Shown here one piece after another: positions 62,042-64,000 of a DNA stretch of 64,000 nt (the first letter of the stretch is position 1; every line of letters starts with the position of its first letter). The notes beneath the pieces were generated by a model. It worked only from the letters and a program-made list of their open reading frames with translations. It was not told the DNA's origin and did no database searches. This DNA comes from Streptomyces albireticuli (GTDB lineage Bacteria > Actinomycetota > Actinomycetes > Streptomycetales > Streptomycetaceae): contig NZ_CP021744.1 of assembly GCF_002192455.1 (NCBI RefSeq), positions 2,820,001-2,884,000 of the forward strand, read 5' to 3'. A program made the position numbers and the translations under genes.

Positions 62042-63988
62042 ATGTCGCGTACGGCACGACAGGACTGGGACGTGGTCGTGGTCGGCGCCGGCGGCGCGGG
62101 GCTGCGGGCCGCCATCGAGGCCCGGGAGCAGGGCCTGCGCTGCGCCGTCATCTGCAAGTCGCTCTTCGGCAAGGCGCACACGGTCATGGCCGAGGGCGGC
62201 ATCGCCGCCAGCATGGGCAACGTCAACGAGGGCGACAACTGGCAGGTGCACTTCAGAGACACCATGCGCGGGGGCAAATTCCTCAACCACTGGCGGATGG
62301 CGGAGCTGCACGCCAGGGAGGCCCCCGACCGGGTCTGGGAGCTGGAGACCTGGGGCGCGGTCTTCGACCGCACCAAGGACGGGAAGATCTCGCAGCGCAA
62401 CTTCGGCGGGCACGAGTACCCCCGCCTGGCACACGTCGGCGACCGCACCGGCCTGGAGCTGATCCGCACCCTCCAGCAGAAGATCGTCGCCCTCCAGCAG
62501 GAGGACCTGCGCGAGCACGGCGACTACGAGGCCCGGCTGAAGGTCTTCCAGGAGTGCACCGTCACCCGCCTGCTGAAGGACGGGAACCGGATCTCGGGGG
62601 TCTTCGGCTACGAGCGGGAGTCCGGGCGCTTCTTCGTCATCGAGTCCCCCGCCGTGGTGCTGGCCACCGGCGGCATCGGCAAGTCCTTCAAGGTGACGTC
62701 GAACTCCTGGGAGTACACCGGCGACGGCCACGCGCTGGCGCTGCTCGCCGGCGCCCAGCTGATCAACATGGAGTTCGTGCAGTTCCACCCGACGGGCATG
62801 GTCTGGCCGCCGTCCGTCAAGGGCATCCTCGTCACCGAGTCCGTCCGCGGCGACGGCGGGGTGCTGCGCAACAGCGACGGCAAGCGGTTCATGTTCGACT
62901 ACGTCCCGGACGTCTTCAAGGAGAAGTACGCGGAGTCCGAGGCCGAGGGCGACCGCTGGTACAAGGACCCCGACAACAACCGCCGGCCGCCCGAGCTGCT
63001 CCCCCGCGACGAGGTGGCCCGCGCCATCAACTCCGAGGTCAAGGCCGGTCGCGGCAGCCCGCACGGCGGGGTCTTCCTGGACATCTCCAGCCGGCTGCCG
63101 GCCGAGGAGGTCCGCCGCAGGCTGCCGTCCATGCACCACCAGTTCAAGGAGCTGGCGGACGTGGACATCACGGCGGAGCCGATGGAGGTGGGCCCCACCT
63201 GCCACTACGTGATGGGCGGCGTGGACGTCGACCCGGACACGGCGGCGGCGACCGGCGTGCCCGGCCTCTTCGCGGCCGGCGAGGTCGCGGGCGGGATGCA
63301 CGGCTCCAACCGGCTGGGCGGCAACTCCCTCTCCGACCTGCTGGTCTTCGGCCGCCGCGCCGGGCTGCACGCCGCCCGGTACGCGGCCGGCCTCACCGGG
63401 CCCGGCCGGCCCGCCGTCGCCGACGCCGACGTCGAGGCGGCGGAGGCCGAGGCGCTGCGCCCGTTCAGCGCCGAAGGCGGCGGGGCAGGAGGGGCCGACG
63501 GGACCCCGGGCCCGGCCGAGAACCCGTACACCCTGCACCAAGAGCTCCAGCAGTCCATGAACGACCTGGTGGGCATCATCCGCAAGGGTCCCGAGATGGC
63601 GGAGGCGCTGCGCCGGCTGGCACTGCTGCGCGGCCGGTCCCGGCGGGCCGGCGTGGAGGGGCACCGGCAGTTCAACCCCGGCTGGCACCTGGCCATCGAC
63701 CTGCGCAACATGCTGCTGGTCAGCGAGTGCGTGGCGCGCGCGGCCCTGGAGCGCACCGAGAGCCGGGGCGGGCACACGCGCGACGACCACCCGGCGATGG
63801 ACCGGAGCTGGCGTCAGGTCAACCTCGTCTGCCGGCTGCTGGCGGAGAGCGGCGAGGCCGATCCGCTGCTGGGGCTGATCGGGGTGGAGCGGCGCGCGAT
63901 GCCGCCGATCCGGGGCGACCTGCTGGCGCTCTTCGAGAAGGACGAGCTGATGAAGTACCTGACCGACGAGGAGCTGACCGCACCGTGA
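62042..63988 (+). CDS. sdhA: Succinate dehydrogenase/fumarate reductase flavoprotein subunit
   Basis: A 648-residue FAD subunit that oxidises succinate. The N-terminal dinucleotide fold VVVVGAGGAGLRAAIEA, the FAD-attachment region HTVMAEGGIAASMG, the substrate loop FVQFHPTGMV and the C-terminal helical domain (HRQFNPGWHLAIDLRNML) identify it. It belongs to the type found with a single membrane anchor and an Fe-S subunit. Its stop overlaps the start of sdhB by 4 bp (GTGA). Confidence 0.95.
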   Translation: MSRTARQDWDVVVVGAGGAGLRAAIEAREQGLRCAVICKSLFGKAHTVMAEGGIAASMGNVNEGDNWQVHFRDTMRGGKFLNHWRMAELHAREAPDRVWELETWGAVFDRTKDGKISQRNFGGHEYPRLAHVGDRTGLELIRTLQQKIVALQQEDLREHGDYEARLKVFQECTVTRLLKDGNRISGVFGYERESGRFFVIESPAVVLATGGIGKSFKVTSNSWEYTGDGHALALLAGAQLINMEFVQFHPTGMVWPPSVKGILVTESVRGDGGVLRNSDGKRFMFDYVPDVFKEKYAESEAEGDRWYKDPDNNRRPPELLPRDEVARAINSEVKAGRGSPHGGVFLDISSRLPAEEVRRRLPSMHHQFKELADVDITAEPMEVGPTCHYVMGGVDVDPDTAAATGVPGLFAAGEVAGGMHGSNRLGGNSLSDLLVFGRRAGLHAARYAAGLTGPGRPAVADADVEAAEAEALRPFSAEGGGAGGADGTPGPAENPYTLHQELQQSMNDLVGIIRKGPEMAEALRRLALLRGRSRRAGVEGHRQFNPGWHLAIDLRNMLLVSECVARAALERTESRGGHTRDDHPAMDRSWRQVNLVCRLLAESGEADPLLGLIGVERRAMPPIRGDLLALFEKDELMKYLTDEELTAP

Positions 63989-64000
63989 GCTACGACGCCC
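63985..64000 (+). CDS. sdhB: Succinate dehydrogenase iron-sulfur subunit, 5' end only
   Basis: Only the first five codons are in the window (GTG AGC TAC GAC GCC, MSYDA). The GTG overlaps the sdhA stop as GTGA. MSYDA is the usual start of the Streptomyces SdhB of this operon and the gene order demands it, but the product cannot be verified here. Confidence 0.7.

Noticed and set aside
1..64000. TTA (bldA-dependent) codons in the development-linked importer genes
   Set aside because: I checked TTA and TAA triplets by eye in both directions; those inside genes were out of frame or were stop codons. A program should confirm this.

Overview
The window is a 64-kb piece of a Streptomyces (or very close actinomycete) chromosome. 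Base composition is strongly GC-rich, GTG and TTG starts are frequent, and long spurious antisense frames run opposite almost every gene. The content is actinobacterial: mycothiol biosynthesis (mshB), an ECF SigE/anti-sigma/HtrA/TatB cluster, DapE and DapC for meso- or LL-DAP lysine synthesis, and bldK-type oligopeptide transporters. I see no rRNA, tRNA, CRISPR, prophage or insertion sequence, and my scan by eye found no in-frame TTA codon.

Layout, left to right. 0-9.5 kb: a zinc-ribbon protein, a SUFU-domain protein, CorA, an EamA exporter, a lipoprotein, a soluble PRC/MgtE_N/CBS protein with a DUF1003 partner, and the Mrp Fe-S carrier. 9.6-14.6 kb: tatB, an HtrA-type protease, a zinc anti-sigma factor and SigE read leftward from an ECF-type promoter, opposite a divergent O-methyltransferase. 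14.7-23.7 kb: DUF3117, an enoyl-CoA hydratase, tag, a DivIVA-like protein, folP2-like, a LOG-family gene with an apparent 5' frameshift, dapE, two envelope or secreted proteins, dapC and fdxA. 23.7-35.8 kb: an acetyltransferase, a SirB1-like protein, a SpoIIE-type phosphatase, a four-gene ABC exporter plus two-component system, a very repetitive membrane-anchored peptidoglycan-binding protein, mshB and small membrane proteins. 36-56 kb: an S9 peptidase followed by three complete five-gene oligopeptide ABC importers. 56.6-64 kb: typA, an LpqW-like orphan lipoprotein, and the sdh operon, with sdhB cut by the window edge.

Much of the backbone is collinear, from memory, with Mycobacterium tuberculosis Rv1165 to Rv1239 (typA, lpqW, mshB, fdxC, dapC-like, dapE, LOG, folP2, Rv1209, tag, Rv1211, methyltransferase, sigE, rseA, htrA, tatB, mrp, Rv1232c-type, corA). 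The three peptide importers (38.3-56.1 kb) look like a Streptomyces-specific insertion between mshB and typA. One has the gene order known for bldK, the importer needed for aerial development. The other two are tandem paralogues of each other.

Functional themes are envelope stress and protein quality (SigE, RseA, HtrA, TatB), magnesium handling (CorA, PRC-MgtE-CBS), diaminopimelate supply (DapC, DapE), peptide degradation and uptake (S9 peptidase, three ABC systems), and central respiration (Sdh). Many genes without a ribosome binding site have a TANNNT hexamer 6-7 nt before the start codon, the signature of leaderless transcription.
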